From the NCBI GenBank assembly GCA_029260955.1, contig JAJDCF010000004.1, forward strand, positions 1 to 29,827: a stretch of DNA of 29,827 nt. The letters run 5' to 3'. This DNA comes from Patescibacteria group bacterium (GTDB lineage Bacteria > Patescibacteriota > Gracilibacteria > UM-FILTER-43-11). Position 1 is the first letter of the stretch. Each line of letters begins with the position of its first letter. The notes under the pieces are model-generated. The model saw only the letters and a list, made by a program, of their open reading frames with translations, made no database searches and was not told where the DNA came from. This document shows, one piece after another, positions 16,664-23,260 of the stretch. Position numbers and translations under genes: made by a program.

Positions 16664-16741
16664 GTATAGTGCTTATGACGCATACCCCATAAGCTCCTAA
16701 GTTTTTTGTTTTGCAGCAATAAACATTGAAATCCTTATAAA

Positions 16742-16762
16742 ATCGTTGTATCGTCATATCGT
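16742..16762 (+). promoter_or_regulatory. Triple ATCGT repeat with 8-bp period
   Basis: ATCGT occurs at 16742-16746, 16750-16754 and 16758-16762, exactly 8 bp apart, 26-46 bp before the ATG of the cyclic-nucleotide-binding gene. The same pentamer forms the arms of the palindrome at 25778-25793. A weak promoter (TTGAAA, 17 bp, TATCGT) would overlap the repeats, so they may be an operator. Confidence 0.45.
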
Positions 16763-16788
16763 TAAATATTAAAAAATTGAACAAAATT

Positions 16789-17181
16789 ATGATCGAAATA
16801 CTTAAACAAATTCCTTTTTTCTCTCAGTTAAGCGATGAAGACCTTGATGCAATTGGGAAAACCGTAGAAATGCAGTACTTTGGTCCCGAGCAGGTCATTT
16901 TTGAGCAAGGGGACTACGGTGAGGAAATGTACGTAATCAAGCGAGGAAAGGTTCAGGTTGTCCGGGATTTCAACATTCTGGCAGAGCTTTCCGACAATGC
17001 CTTTTTTGGCGAAATGGCCTTAGTTTCCGAAGAGCCACGCAACGCTACCATCAAGTCTGTGGGTGATGTGGAGGCATTGGTTCTCAAAAAAGATGACTTC
17101 AGATTACTCCTTGAAACAAAGCCATCTATTGCGTCTGTGGTCAGTTACGAAATCGTGAAACGTGCCAACAAACTTTCTTAG
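16789..17181 (+). CDS. Single-domain cyclic-nucleotide-binding protein
   Basis: A 130-residue protein consisting of one CRP-like cyclic-nucleotide-binding domain, starting at ATG 16789; an upstream TTG at 16777 is less likely. It has the opening helix with IPFFSQLSDEDL, a beta-roll with FEQGDYGEEMYVIKRGKV, and the phosphate-binding cassette FGEMALVSEEPRNATI, where Glu and Arg contact cyclic nucleotide ribose and phosphate in this family. No DNA-binding or kinase domain follows, so it is a stand-alone sensor. A class III adenylate cyclase lies two genes away on the other strand, making cAMP the probable ligand. It is followed 10 bp later by the DUF3307 gene. No Shine-Dalgarno is visible. Confidence 0.88.
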   Translation: MIEILKQIPFFSQLSDEDLDAIGKTVEMQYFGPEQVIFEQGDYGEEMYVIKRGKVQVVRDFNILAELSDNAFFGEMALVSEEPRNATIKSVGDVEALVLKKDDFRLLLETKPSIASVVSYEIVKRANKLS

Positions 17182-17191
17182 CCCAAGTTAA

Positions 17192-17746
17192 ATGAGCTTA
17201 CTCATCTATTTCTACCTCATACATTTCTTAGCGGATTACCCTTTCCAGTCATCCTCGCTAGTAAAATACAAATCCGGACATTTTCTGGGTGTCTTAATTC
17301 ATAGCTCTGTTCACTTAGTTACCCTGCTGGTCGTGTTAGCCCCGTTTTTGCCAAACAATAAGGTATGGATGGCTATTGGCATCATCTACATCACGCACAT
17401 CATCATCGATCAGATCAAAGTCATGCTGAATAAAGCTTACCCAAAATACGTCCTATTTTTCTACTTTCTGGACCAATTCACGCACCTAGTCATCATTACA
17501 GCCTGCGCCTTCTACGTAGGGCATCTTACACCTCAGCATTTGACGGGTGGGGCACTGGATTTATATTCCAGTCAGACTTTTGTGACGTATTTGCTTATTC
17601 TGGTCCTCAGTACTTATTTTTACGATGTATCTCGCTATTTCATTAGACGGCAATACGAAAAGCCTTTCATGCGAGATACAAAAACCATGATCAAAAATGC
17701 CATGATCGTAACCGTAGCGTTTGGGGTGTATTGGGTAGCGTATTAG
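17192..17746 (+). CDS. DUF3307 family membrane protein
   Basis: A 184-residue integral membrane protein with five or so hydrophobic segments (about residues 1-20, 32-50, 58-78, 86-110 and 130-150, plus a C-terminal one). Conserved polar motifs of the DUF3307 family are visible inside the membrane: FLADYPFQSS near the N-terminus, the LIHSSVHL segment, THIIIDQIKV and DQFTHLVII. His/Asp/Gln residues repeated in membrane segments suggest a metal or proton site, but the family has no established function. It follows the cyclic-nucleotide-binding gene by 10 bp, so they are probably cotranscribed. Its stop lies 1 bp from the convergent cyclase stop. Confidence 0.8.
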   Translation: MSLLIYFYLIHFLADYPFQSSSLVKYKSGHFLGVLIHSSVHLVTLLVVLAPFLPNNKVWMAIGIIYITHIIIDQIKVMLNKAYPKYVLFFYFLDQFTHLVIITACAFYVGHLTPQHLTGGALDLYSSQTFVTYLLILVLSTYFYDVSRYFIRRQYEKPFMRDTKTMIKNAMIVTVAFGVYWVAY

Positions 17747-17747
17747 C

Positions 17748-19790
17748 CTACTTCACCTCAAAATTCCACACTCCGTCCCAATCCTGAGCTGGTGGGATTT
17801 TAATAAATTCCTCACATCTTTTGGCAAAAACCTCTGATGGTGCATCACCAGCAAGATTTTCAAACTTAGCTTTAGCTTCGGCAAACTTCAACCCTCTATA
17901 AAGTGCTAAAGCTTCCGTAAAAGTTTTCACTTTAACGGCCATTTCAGTGGTTTCGTCACCTTTTTTTGCAATAAGTTCATACACTCTCACCGGCTCGTGC
18001 TTACCTTTCACGCGAATCTGATCCAGTTCACGGCAAACCATCTGCTCCTTCACAGCCTCGTAGGTCGATTCAGAAATCATCAGGTAAGTTCCGTATTGCT
18101 TATTAATACTCTCTAATCTCGAAGCCAGATTCACGTTGTCGCCCATAGCAGTGTAGTCAAAGCGGTTTTCAGAACCCATATTGCCCACTACCGCTTCACC
18201 GGAATTTAGGCCGATTCTAACCTTCATCTCGGGTAAATCTAGCTTGGCCCACTTAGTCCGTAGCTCAGCCAATCGTTTCTGATTTTCTAGGGCCGCGATG
18301 CATGCATGTAGCTGATGGTCATGCTGAGGTAAAGGTGCATTCCAGAAGCACATAATTGCATCACCTTCATATTTATCCAGCGTTCCCTGGTTGCCGATTA
18401 TAATATTGGTCATTTCGCCCAGGTACTCATTCAAAAATTTAACCAAATCTTCCGGTTTCAGTTTCTCCGAAATCGTCGTAAACCCGGCAATATCCGAGAA
18501 GAAAACCGTTATTTCGCGCTTGGTTCCACCCAGCTCCAGCATATGAGGATCCTTCTTGATTTGCTTAACCACGGTTTTATTCACATAGTGACCAAAGGCT
18601 CCTTCGATGAACTGACGCTGACCCTGCTCCATAATAAATCTAAGCAAAAATGTACCGGTAAAACTCAGTAATATAGTCAGAATCGGGTAAACCACATTCA
18701 CCAGAATGCGGTATTCGTAAGTCACAATACCACCAATCAGCATGCCCAAAATCTCTAGCAGAACCAGTGGAATGGCATATCGGACCTTTACTAGTGAAAG
18801 TACGACAATATTTACGATCAAAAAGCCCAAAATCGTCAGCCAAAGGCCTAATTTAGACTGATCACGCAAAAACTTCTGTGTAATCACCGTTTGAATGTTG
18901 TTCGCATGGATTTCGACCCCCGGCATACGTACACCCGAGCTAACTGGTGATAGGTAGTCATCTTGCAAGTCGATGGCTGTCGGCCCAATAATCACAATCT
19001 TATCGCGAAAATCGATCGGATTTCCCTGTTTATCAACTAAATTTTCATTCAGCAAGTCACTAAACGAAATGCGAGTGAATTGGTTGGGTTCCGCAAAATA
19101 GTTGATGTACATAAAATGTACCTCATCGTTAGAAAGCTTATCCTTTTTAGTCCATGCAGGAATGCGGATGTCATCCGAATAATTAAATGCGCCACTCGCA
19201 ACATGGTAATCAGAAGGATCTGCACGCAAATAAACGCGGGCCATAGCCAGCGAGAAGGCATCAATCACACCCTGTTCAGATTGACTGAAAAGCGGTAGAG
19301 ACCGCACAAAGCCATCATCATCCAGCTGAATATTGATCCAGCCAAGTAGGGGATTGCTTTCCAGAATCGTTCGGTTGGGCCACTCAAATCGCCTAGTGCC
19401 ATTGTCAAAGAAGTAGCGCGAAGCCAGAACTACATTGTCATATTTCGTCAAAGATTCAGCAAAGGCTGCATCATCCTCTGTTCCAAGCACAGAAGCATCC
19501 GGAAATGTAATATCAATGCCTATTGCAGCCGCATTGTGCCTATTCAAAAGATCAATAGCCTGGGCGTAGTTAGTGCGTGGCCATTGGGTCAGTGGGCCGA
19601 GTTCATCGGGCGTAAGACTCTTCTCATCAATCGCAACCACCACAATTTCAGTACTGGCGGAATCGTAGTCATAAAACTTATTCTGAAGATTACGTTGATA
19701 CCCCATAAACCACCCCCTCTGCATGATGAGAAAAATCAGAATCAGGAGCGCTGCTCCCAGGCCTAAGAATTTGAGGACCTTTTTTATCAT
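17748..19790 (-). CDS. CHASE2-domain class III adenylate cyclase
   Basis: A 680-residue membrane cyclase predicted to make cAMP. TM1 (about 7-23) leads into an extracytoplasmic CHASE2 sensor (about 30-310, with IVVVAIDEKSL and AIGIDITFPD), then three membrane helices (about 313-334, 337-356, 363-385) and the catalytic domain. The catalytic domain has the metal-binding aspartates D433 (FSDIAGFT) and D477 (GDAIM), the adenine-specifying pair K473 and D545 (FDYTAMGD), and the transition-state residues N554 and R558 (NLASRLE). All are present, so it should be active on ATP rather than GTP. A helical tail (about 610-680) follows. It is the likely source of ligand for the binding protein at 16789. 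The ATG lies 11 nt after the -10 box, so the mRNA is probably leaderless. Confidence 0.93.
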   Translation of the reverse strand: MIKKVLKFLGLGAALLILIFLIMQRGWFMGYQRNLQNKFYDYDSASTEIVVVAIDEKSLTPDELGPLTQWPRTNYAQAIDLLNRHNAAAIGIDITFPDASVLGTEDDAAFAESLTKYDNVVLASRYFFDNGTRRFEWPNRTILESNPLLGWINIQLDDDGFVRSLPLFSQSEQGVIDAFSLAMARVYLRADPSDYHVASGAFNYSDDIRIPAWTKKDKLSNDEVHFMYINYFAEPNQFTRISFSDLLNENLVDKQGNPIDFRDKIVIIGPTAIDLQDDYLSPVSSGVRMPGVEIHANNIQTVITQKFLRDQSKLGLWLTILGFLIVNIVVLSLVKVRYAIPLVLLEILGMLIGGIVTYEYRILVNVVYPILTILLSFTGTFLLRFIMEQGQRQFIEGAFGHYVNKTVVKQIKKDPHMLELGGTKREITVFFSDIAGFTTISEKLKPEDLVKFLNEYLGEMTNIIIGNQGTLDKYEGDAIMCFWNAPLPQHDHQLHACIAALENQKRLAELRTKWAKLDLPEMKVRIGLNSGEAVVGNMGSENRFDYTAMGDNVNLASRLESINKQYGTYLMISESTYEAVKEQMVCRELDQIRVKGKHEPVRVYELIAKKGDETTEMAVKVKTFTEALALYRGLKFAEAKAKFENLAGDAPSEVFAKRCEEFIKIPPAQDWDGVWNFEVK

Positions 19791-19801
19791 ATTATCTATA
19801 T

Positions 19802-19830
19802 ATTATAGCACAAAAAAAGGCCGAAGTCCA
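19802..19830 (-). promoter_or_regulatory. Cyclase promoter overlapping a terminator
   Basis: On the minus strand, TGGACT (19825-19830), a 17-bp spacer and TATAAT (19802-19807) preceded by TGC form an extended -10 promoter. Its -35 lies in the loop and its spacer in the stem and T-run of the terminator at 19812-19847. With initiation near 19795 the transcript would have about 5 nt before the ATG at 19790. Confidence 0.65.
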
Positions 19831-19847
19831 GTATGGAGACGGCCTTT
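19812..19847 (-). terminator. Rho-independent terminator of the 218-aa gene
   Basis: On the minus strand, AAAGGCCG (19840-19847) pairs with CGGCCTTT (19816-19823). Including the stem's last bases, the transcript ends in seven Ts (19812-19818). It lies 24 bp after the stop of the minus-strand gene at 19871-20527. Confidence 0.85.
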
Positions 19848-19870
19848 CGTTGATTTTAATAAGCTTAGCT

Positions 19871-20527
19871 TTAGCCTGTAGCTCCTTCCATAAATCGATC
19901 ATGCTCAGATTTTCTGTTAGCACGAGGGTCATTGGTTGGAAGTGGACTTCGAGAAGGTCCTTTAGCTCTTGCTACTTTTTCTTGCTTCTTATTCAAGCCA
20001 GAATCTAAATATTTGGAAACCATGTTGGCAGCAACTCTGTTTGAACTTGCCACATTTCCAATAATAAGATGCTCAGCAGGCTTAGGGTATCTTGCATTGC
20101 CCTGTGCTTCGAAAGCCACAGCTACAATACCACCACGTACCTTTTTAATAAGTAGAGTATTACCGTTTTTAGCTGGAAGGTGAACTTCCGTTTTGCCAGC
20201 CATGAATTTGCTAATTTCTGTTGCAACACCACTGACTAGCTTTTGTGAAGCATACTTACTAATCTTCTCGTGTCTTACACGGGTTCCTGTAGCTTTTAGA
20301 ATATTTTCAATCCATTTGTTGGCTTTAGCAGGTGCACCTTGTTTATCTAGAATCTTGGCAGCTTTCTCTTTAACAGCATCAGCTTGCTTCTTGGGTGTCC
20401 TCTTAGCTCTATCTTCAAAAGCTCGGTTTTCCTTAGGAGCTTCCTTATGCTTAATAAATGGATTTTCAGCTGGACCTTTCTTATAGACAAGTCTGTTTAG
20501 CTTGTCGGGAAATATATTTTTAAACAT
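19871..20527 (-). CDS. Lys/Ala-rich protein with the shared N-terminal tag
   Basis: Unrecognised basic protein of 218 residues. Residues 12-19 read RLVYKKGP, an especially clear copy of the N-terminal tag also found in five other proteins of the window. It is followed by a charged Lys/Glu/Ala stretch (about 20-70), a helical region (about 70-110), and a predicted beta region (EVHLPAKNGNTLLIKK then GGIVAVAFEA, about 114-140) that may resemble beta segments in the 812-aa and 583-aa proteins. The tail is basic and disordered-looking. No signal peptide or membrane segment is visible. It is a single gene with its own promoter (20565-20593) and terminator (19812-19847). The promoter is nearly identical to that of the operon at 5266. 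Confidence 0.8.
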   Translation of the reverse strand: MFKNIFPDKLNRLVYKKGPAENPFIKHKEAPKENRAFEDRAKRTPKKQADAVKEKAAKILDKQGAPAKANKWIENILKATGTRVRHEKISKYASQKLVSGVATEISKFMAGKTEVHLPAKNGNTLLIKKVRGGIVAVAFEAQGNARYPKPAEHLIIGNVASSNRVAANMVSKYLDSGLNKKQEKVARAKGPSRSPLPTNDPRANRKSEHDRFMEGATG

Positions 20528-20564
20528 AATTTGGTATTTGTTATTTAATTAATGTTTTCAAATA

Positions 20565-20593
20565 ATTATATCATTTTTTGTAACAATTTGCAA
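20565..20593 (-). promoter_or_regulatory. Promoter of the 218-aa gene (twin of the 5215 promoter)
   Basis: On the minus strand, TTGCAA (20588-20593), 17 bp, then TATAAT (20565-20570) in the context AAAAAATGATATAATTAT. That 18-base string and the TTGCAA -35 at the same distance are identical to the promoter at 5215-5243. The predicted start is near 20558, giving a leader of about 30 nt that is A/T-rich and has no Shine-Dalgarno. Confidence 0.75.
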
Positions 20594-20611
20594 GTAAAAT
20601 ATATGGAATAG

Positions 20612-20639
20612 CCCCCGGTTGCTTGCGGCAACACGGGGG
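20612..20639 (-). terminator. Strong GC hairpin after the lipoprotein gene
   Basis: CCCCCGGTTGC (20612-20622) pairs with GCAAC-A-CGGGGG (20628-20639), an 11-bp stem with one bulged A and a TTGCG loop. It lies about 30 bp past the stop of the minus-strand lipoprotein gene. No long T-run follows, so intrinsic termination is plausible rather than certain. Its composition matches that GC-rich gene, not the flanks. Confidence 0.55.
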
Positions 20640-20671
20640 TGTCTTCCTGCTCATGGTGCTGGCACTCAGGA

Positions 20672-21307
20672 TCAGAGGGGCAGCATGCGGATGTCGTCGC
20701 CGATCGGCACCAGGACACCACTTTTCGCGAGGTGCGCGAATGAGTAGCGGTATTCCTTGCCCTCTTCGCCCAGTATCGGAGGAAGAGTGACGTGGTGGAT
20801 TACCTTTTTCGCGTCTCGGTAGTGGAGCGTGACTTCGGGCTCCGCACCTCCGTAGTCCACTACGCTGATGAGTGCATATTCGAAGGGAATGCGGTAGACG
20901 TTGGACTCGCCTTTGACCAGCGGTGCAGGCTTGTCATCCACAATACGGATGTGGAGACCTTGACCCGCGACGGGCTCTTGCTCGACGCACATGGTCTGCA
21001 TCGGGAGGTGATCCGGCTTGTCGCCGAATTTGAACAGGCCAGAGGCGAGGCAGATGAAGGCAGCATGACCTTCCTTCTTGGCCATCTTCTGTGGCTGGCC
21101 TCGCATGTAGCGAGCGATGGGGCTGTCCGTGACGAGCTCCTCGTACTCGGAGCCTGGTGGCTTCTTCTTCGCCTTGTTGGCCTTTTCTAAAGGCTTCTTC
21201 GCCTTCTTGGCCATCTTCGTGGCTCCGGAGTTGGTGGGATGGTGGCACCCCGCTCCGAAAAGCAACGAAATAAGCAGCATCATCAAAAAACGGGGTACGC
21301 TTTTCAT
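20672..21307 (-). CDS. GC-rich predicted lipoprotein, probably foreign
   Basis: Unrecognised 211-residue protein. It starts with a classical lipoprotein signal peptide: positive N-terminus MKSVPR, hydrophobic core LMMLLISLLFG and lipobox FGAGC with the modified cysteine at 21. A Lys/Ala-rich tract (about 31-50) follows, then an acidic/mixed domain with predicted beta strands. Base composition is unlike all neighbours: in two sampled 60-base lines at 20641 and 20701, I counted 37 and 35 G+C. A canonical Shine-Dalgarno (GGAAGGA, 8 nt before ATG) precedes it, unlike other starts examined. These features suggest recent acquisition. Lgt, which would lipidate it, is encoded nearby at 23680. Function unknown. 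Confidence 0.8.
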   Translation of the reverse strand: MKSVPRFLMMLLISLLFGAGCHHPTNSGATKMAKKAKKPLEKANKAKKKPPGSEYEELVTDSPIARYMRGQPQKMAKKEGHAAFICLASGLFKFGDKPDHLPMQTMCVEQEPVAGQGLHIRIVDDKPAPLVKGESNVYRIPFEYALISVVDYGGAEPEVTLHYRDAKKVIHHVTLPPILGEEGKEYRYSFAHLAKSGVLVPIGDDIRMLPL

Positions 21308-21315
21308 TGTCCGTA

Positions 21316-21322
21316 TCCTTCC
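21316..21322 (-). promoter_or_regulatory. Shine-Dalgarno site of the lipoprotein gene
   Basis: GGAAGGA on the minus strand, 8 nt before the ATG at 21307. It is the only strong Shine-Dalgarno I found in the window, and it fixes the start codon. Confidence 0.75.
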
Positions 21323-21411
21323 AATCGGTGAATGGTGAATGAGCAGGTTGGTCTCTCGACCCGCTCAGAAACTAGTGTTTCGAGTTGAGTCAAATGAAAC
21401 CATGGCTAATA

Positions 21412-21440
21412 TTAATAACAGTTATCTCAAGTATTGTCAA
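21412..21440 (-). promoter_or_regulatory. Putative promoter of the lipoprotein gene
   Basis: On the minus strand, a perfect TTGACA (21435-21440), 17 bp, then TATTAA (21412-21417, 4 of 6 bases of consensus). The leader of about 100 nt contains GGTC-GAGA-GACC, a small hairpin with a GNRA-type loop. It lies 150 bp downstream of the 588-aa gene, so the lipoprotein may be transcribed alone. Confidence 0.5.
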
Positions 21441-21456
21441 TAGATATCGCACGAAT

Positions 21457-23223
21457 TTAGGAAATGTCTCCAGGAGCTTCATCCTGCTTAGGCTGACTAG
21501 GTGGTGATGTAAAAATAATCAAATTATTTCCTGTGTACTCGCCATAATATTCTCTTACTTCACTCTTATGCTTGTATTTGAACTTAATAATCGTGCCTTT
21601 TGGTGCTCCCTGCCTTTTTAGTTGTTTCATTAGCTTAAGTGCATAGGCACCTGTCCCAGGAAGCATTCGAGTGGCCGGCTTTAAATCTGAGGGAAAATCC
21701 TTGCTTATCGCTGCTCCAGCCTCAAAGGTAGACGGCAGTGGAATTGCATCTAATACTGCCCTATTAATATTCTTGGGATCTAGTCTGCTTATGGACGAAA
21801 GTAGGGTATTTCGATATTTCCTCATATTAGCTTCATGGCCTGGTTGCCCTTTAAATAGCTCATTGGCTTTAGCCATTCGCTGCTTAAAGAACATTCCCAC
21901 TTCAGGATGCTCCTTCATAATGACTGATGCTTTATTGACATTGCCATCTATCTTCTCCTTTCTATCTTCGTTCGTGATTTCGACTGTTCTCCATTTTTTG
22001 TCGGTATCAGCTTCCTGATGAATGGTGCTCAATGCTGTTTCAACCGCAAGAAGGTTATTTCTTTCACTTTTAGGCAATTGGTTTATCCTTCGTTGGATAT
22101 GCGCAAGCATTTTAGCTCTCTGTTTGGGGTCTCCAGTAGTTGAGTCTAGTAGTCCCTCTACATGTGCTTTTATAGCCGGAGAGGCATTAACTAGTGCATC
22201 CGAATTATAAACTTCACCCTCCCTTTTATCAGGAGCTACTTGCACTGAGGCGATAAACTTTTTTTGAATGTCGACGGGCATGCTAGAAAATTCGGCCTCC
22301 AATTCCTTTTTAATAGCTTCCTTACCAACCTTTAACTCGGCTTTGGACATCATGCCATTCAAATATTGTACGGCAAGGCCACGTGCCTCTGTGAGTTTCT
22401 GCTGTTGTTCAGGGGTCAATTCCTTCTGACCCTTGGCCAGCTTTGGGGCTGGCACCAGTTTATCTGCCTTTATCGAAATAAACACCACTCTTGACCTATT
22501 AAACTCATATTGCTGTTGCTCATGAACGGCCGTCACGGCAATACCTTTCATATCAACTATTAACTGTTTTCCGTGGTCATCAATTTTTTTAGCTGCATCA
22601 GCTTCAGCCTTTGCCTTTTCCCAATTAGTCTTAAATTGCTTACATATATCTATTACTTCATTTTGGTTGCGTGCTTTGCCAATTGCATCTGCTAGTGGTT
22701 TTGGTGCATTGGGGAAAGCCTTATTCTTAATAGCCATAGCTTTTGCCTCTGGCCACTTTGCTTTATGATCTTCCGGCTTGACCTTTAAGACTGCAGCATC
22801 TGCACGTTTTGATATTTCTTTATCGTGCTTACCATCAAGCGGTAAGGAGTCCACCGCGGCATTGTATGCATCATTCTTGGCCTTATTAAATGCAGCAGCA
22901 TCAGCCTCTCCAAAAGCCTTATTAATACCACCAAGGGCATCAGTTCCAGCATTTGGATTATTTTTATATTCTTTAAATGCACTATCTGCCGTAGCCTTCA
23001 CCAAATGATTAGGTATTGCCTTCGTCACATTGTCTTGCACTCCGTCTATAAACTCCTTAACCACACCCTTATCCGCACTCTCGCTCCATAATACTTTTTC
23101 ATCTTTAAGGGCCGCAGCAGCAGTCTTTTCTACAGCAGTCTTTGATTCGATGTTCTTGATGACATCATCTGCGCCTGGTCCTTCAGGTCCGGCCATAAAT
23201 ACTAATCTTTTTTCTTTGAACAT
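21457..23223 (-). CDS. Large Lys/Ala-rich helical protein with the shared N-terminal tag
   Basis: Unrecognised 588-residue protein. Residues 6-13 read RLVFMAGP, the shared tag placed almost at the extreme N-terminus. Most of the protein (about 20-480) is predicted helical, rich in Lys, Ala, Asp and Asn, with one cysteine and no membrane segment or signal peptide. A compact C-terminal domain (about 510-575) has LPGTGAYALKLMKQLKRQGA followed by strands IIKFKYKHKSEVREYYGEY and NNLIIF. The gene follows the small acidic gene at 23261 by 37 bp and probably shares its promoter (23665-23693). The start is preceded by an A-rich leader without a Shine-Dalgarno. Confidence 0.8.
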   Translation of the reverse strand: MFKEKRLVFMAGPEGPGADDVIKNIESKTAVEKTAAAALKDEKVLWSESADKGVVKEFIDGVQDNVTKAIPNHLVKATADSAFKEYKNNPNAGTDALGGINKAFGEADAAAFNKAKNDAYNAAVDSLPLDGKHDKEISKRADAAVLKVKPEDHKAKWPEAKAMAIKNKAFPNAPKPLADAIGKARNQNEVIDICKQFKTNWEKAKAEADAAKKIDDHGKQLIVDMKGIAVTAVHEQQQYEFNRSRVVFISIKADKLVPAPKLAKGQKELTPEQQQKLTEARGLAVQYLNGMMSKAELKVGKEAIKKELEAEFSSMPVDIQKKFIASVQVAPDKREGEVYNSDALVNASPAIKAHVEGLLDSTTGDPKQRAKMLAHIQRRINQLPKSERNNLLAVETALSTIHQEADTDKKWRTVEITNEDRKEKIDGNVNKASVIMKEHPEVGMFFKQRMAKANELFKGQPGHEANMRKYRNTLLSSISRLDPKNINRAVLDAIPLPSTFEAGAAISKDFPSDLKPATRMLPGTGAYALKLMKQLKRQGAPKGTIIKFKYKHKSEVREYYGEYTGNNLIIFTSPPSQPKQDEAPGDIS

Positions 23224-23260
23224 TTTTATTTTGTTAAAATTTACTATATTTAATTGATAA

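Noticed and set aside
16572..16784. Minus-strand 70-codon open frame upstream of the ribbon-helix-helix gene
   Set aside because: It runs through the palindromes and direct repeats, is Ile/Phe/Cys/Tyr-rich and has no start context; best explained as A/T-rich chance.
20792..21190. Plus-strand open frame opposite the lipoprotein gene
   Set aside because: Long antisense frames are expected in GC-rich DNA. The minus frame has a Shine-Dalgarno, a lipoprotein signal peptide and flanking promoter and hairpin; the plus frame has none.
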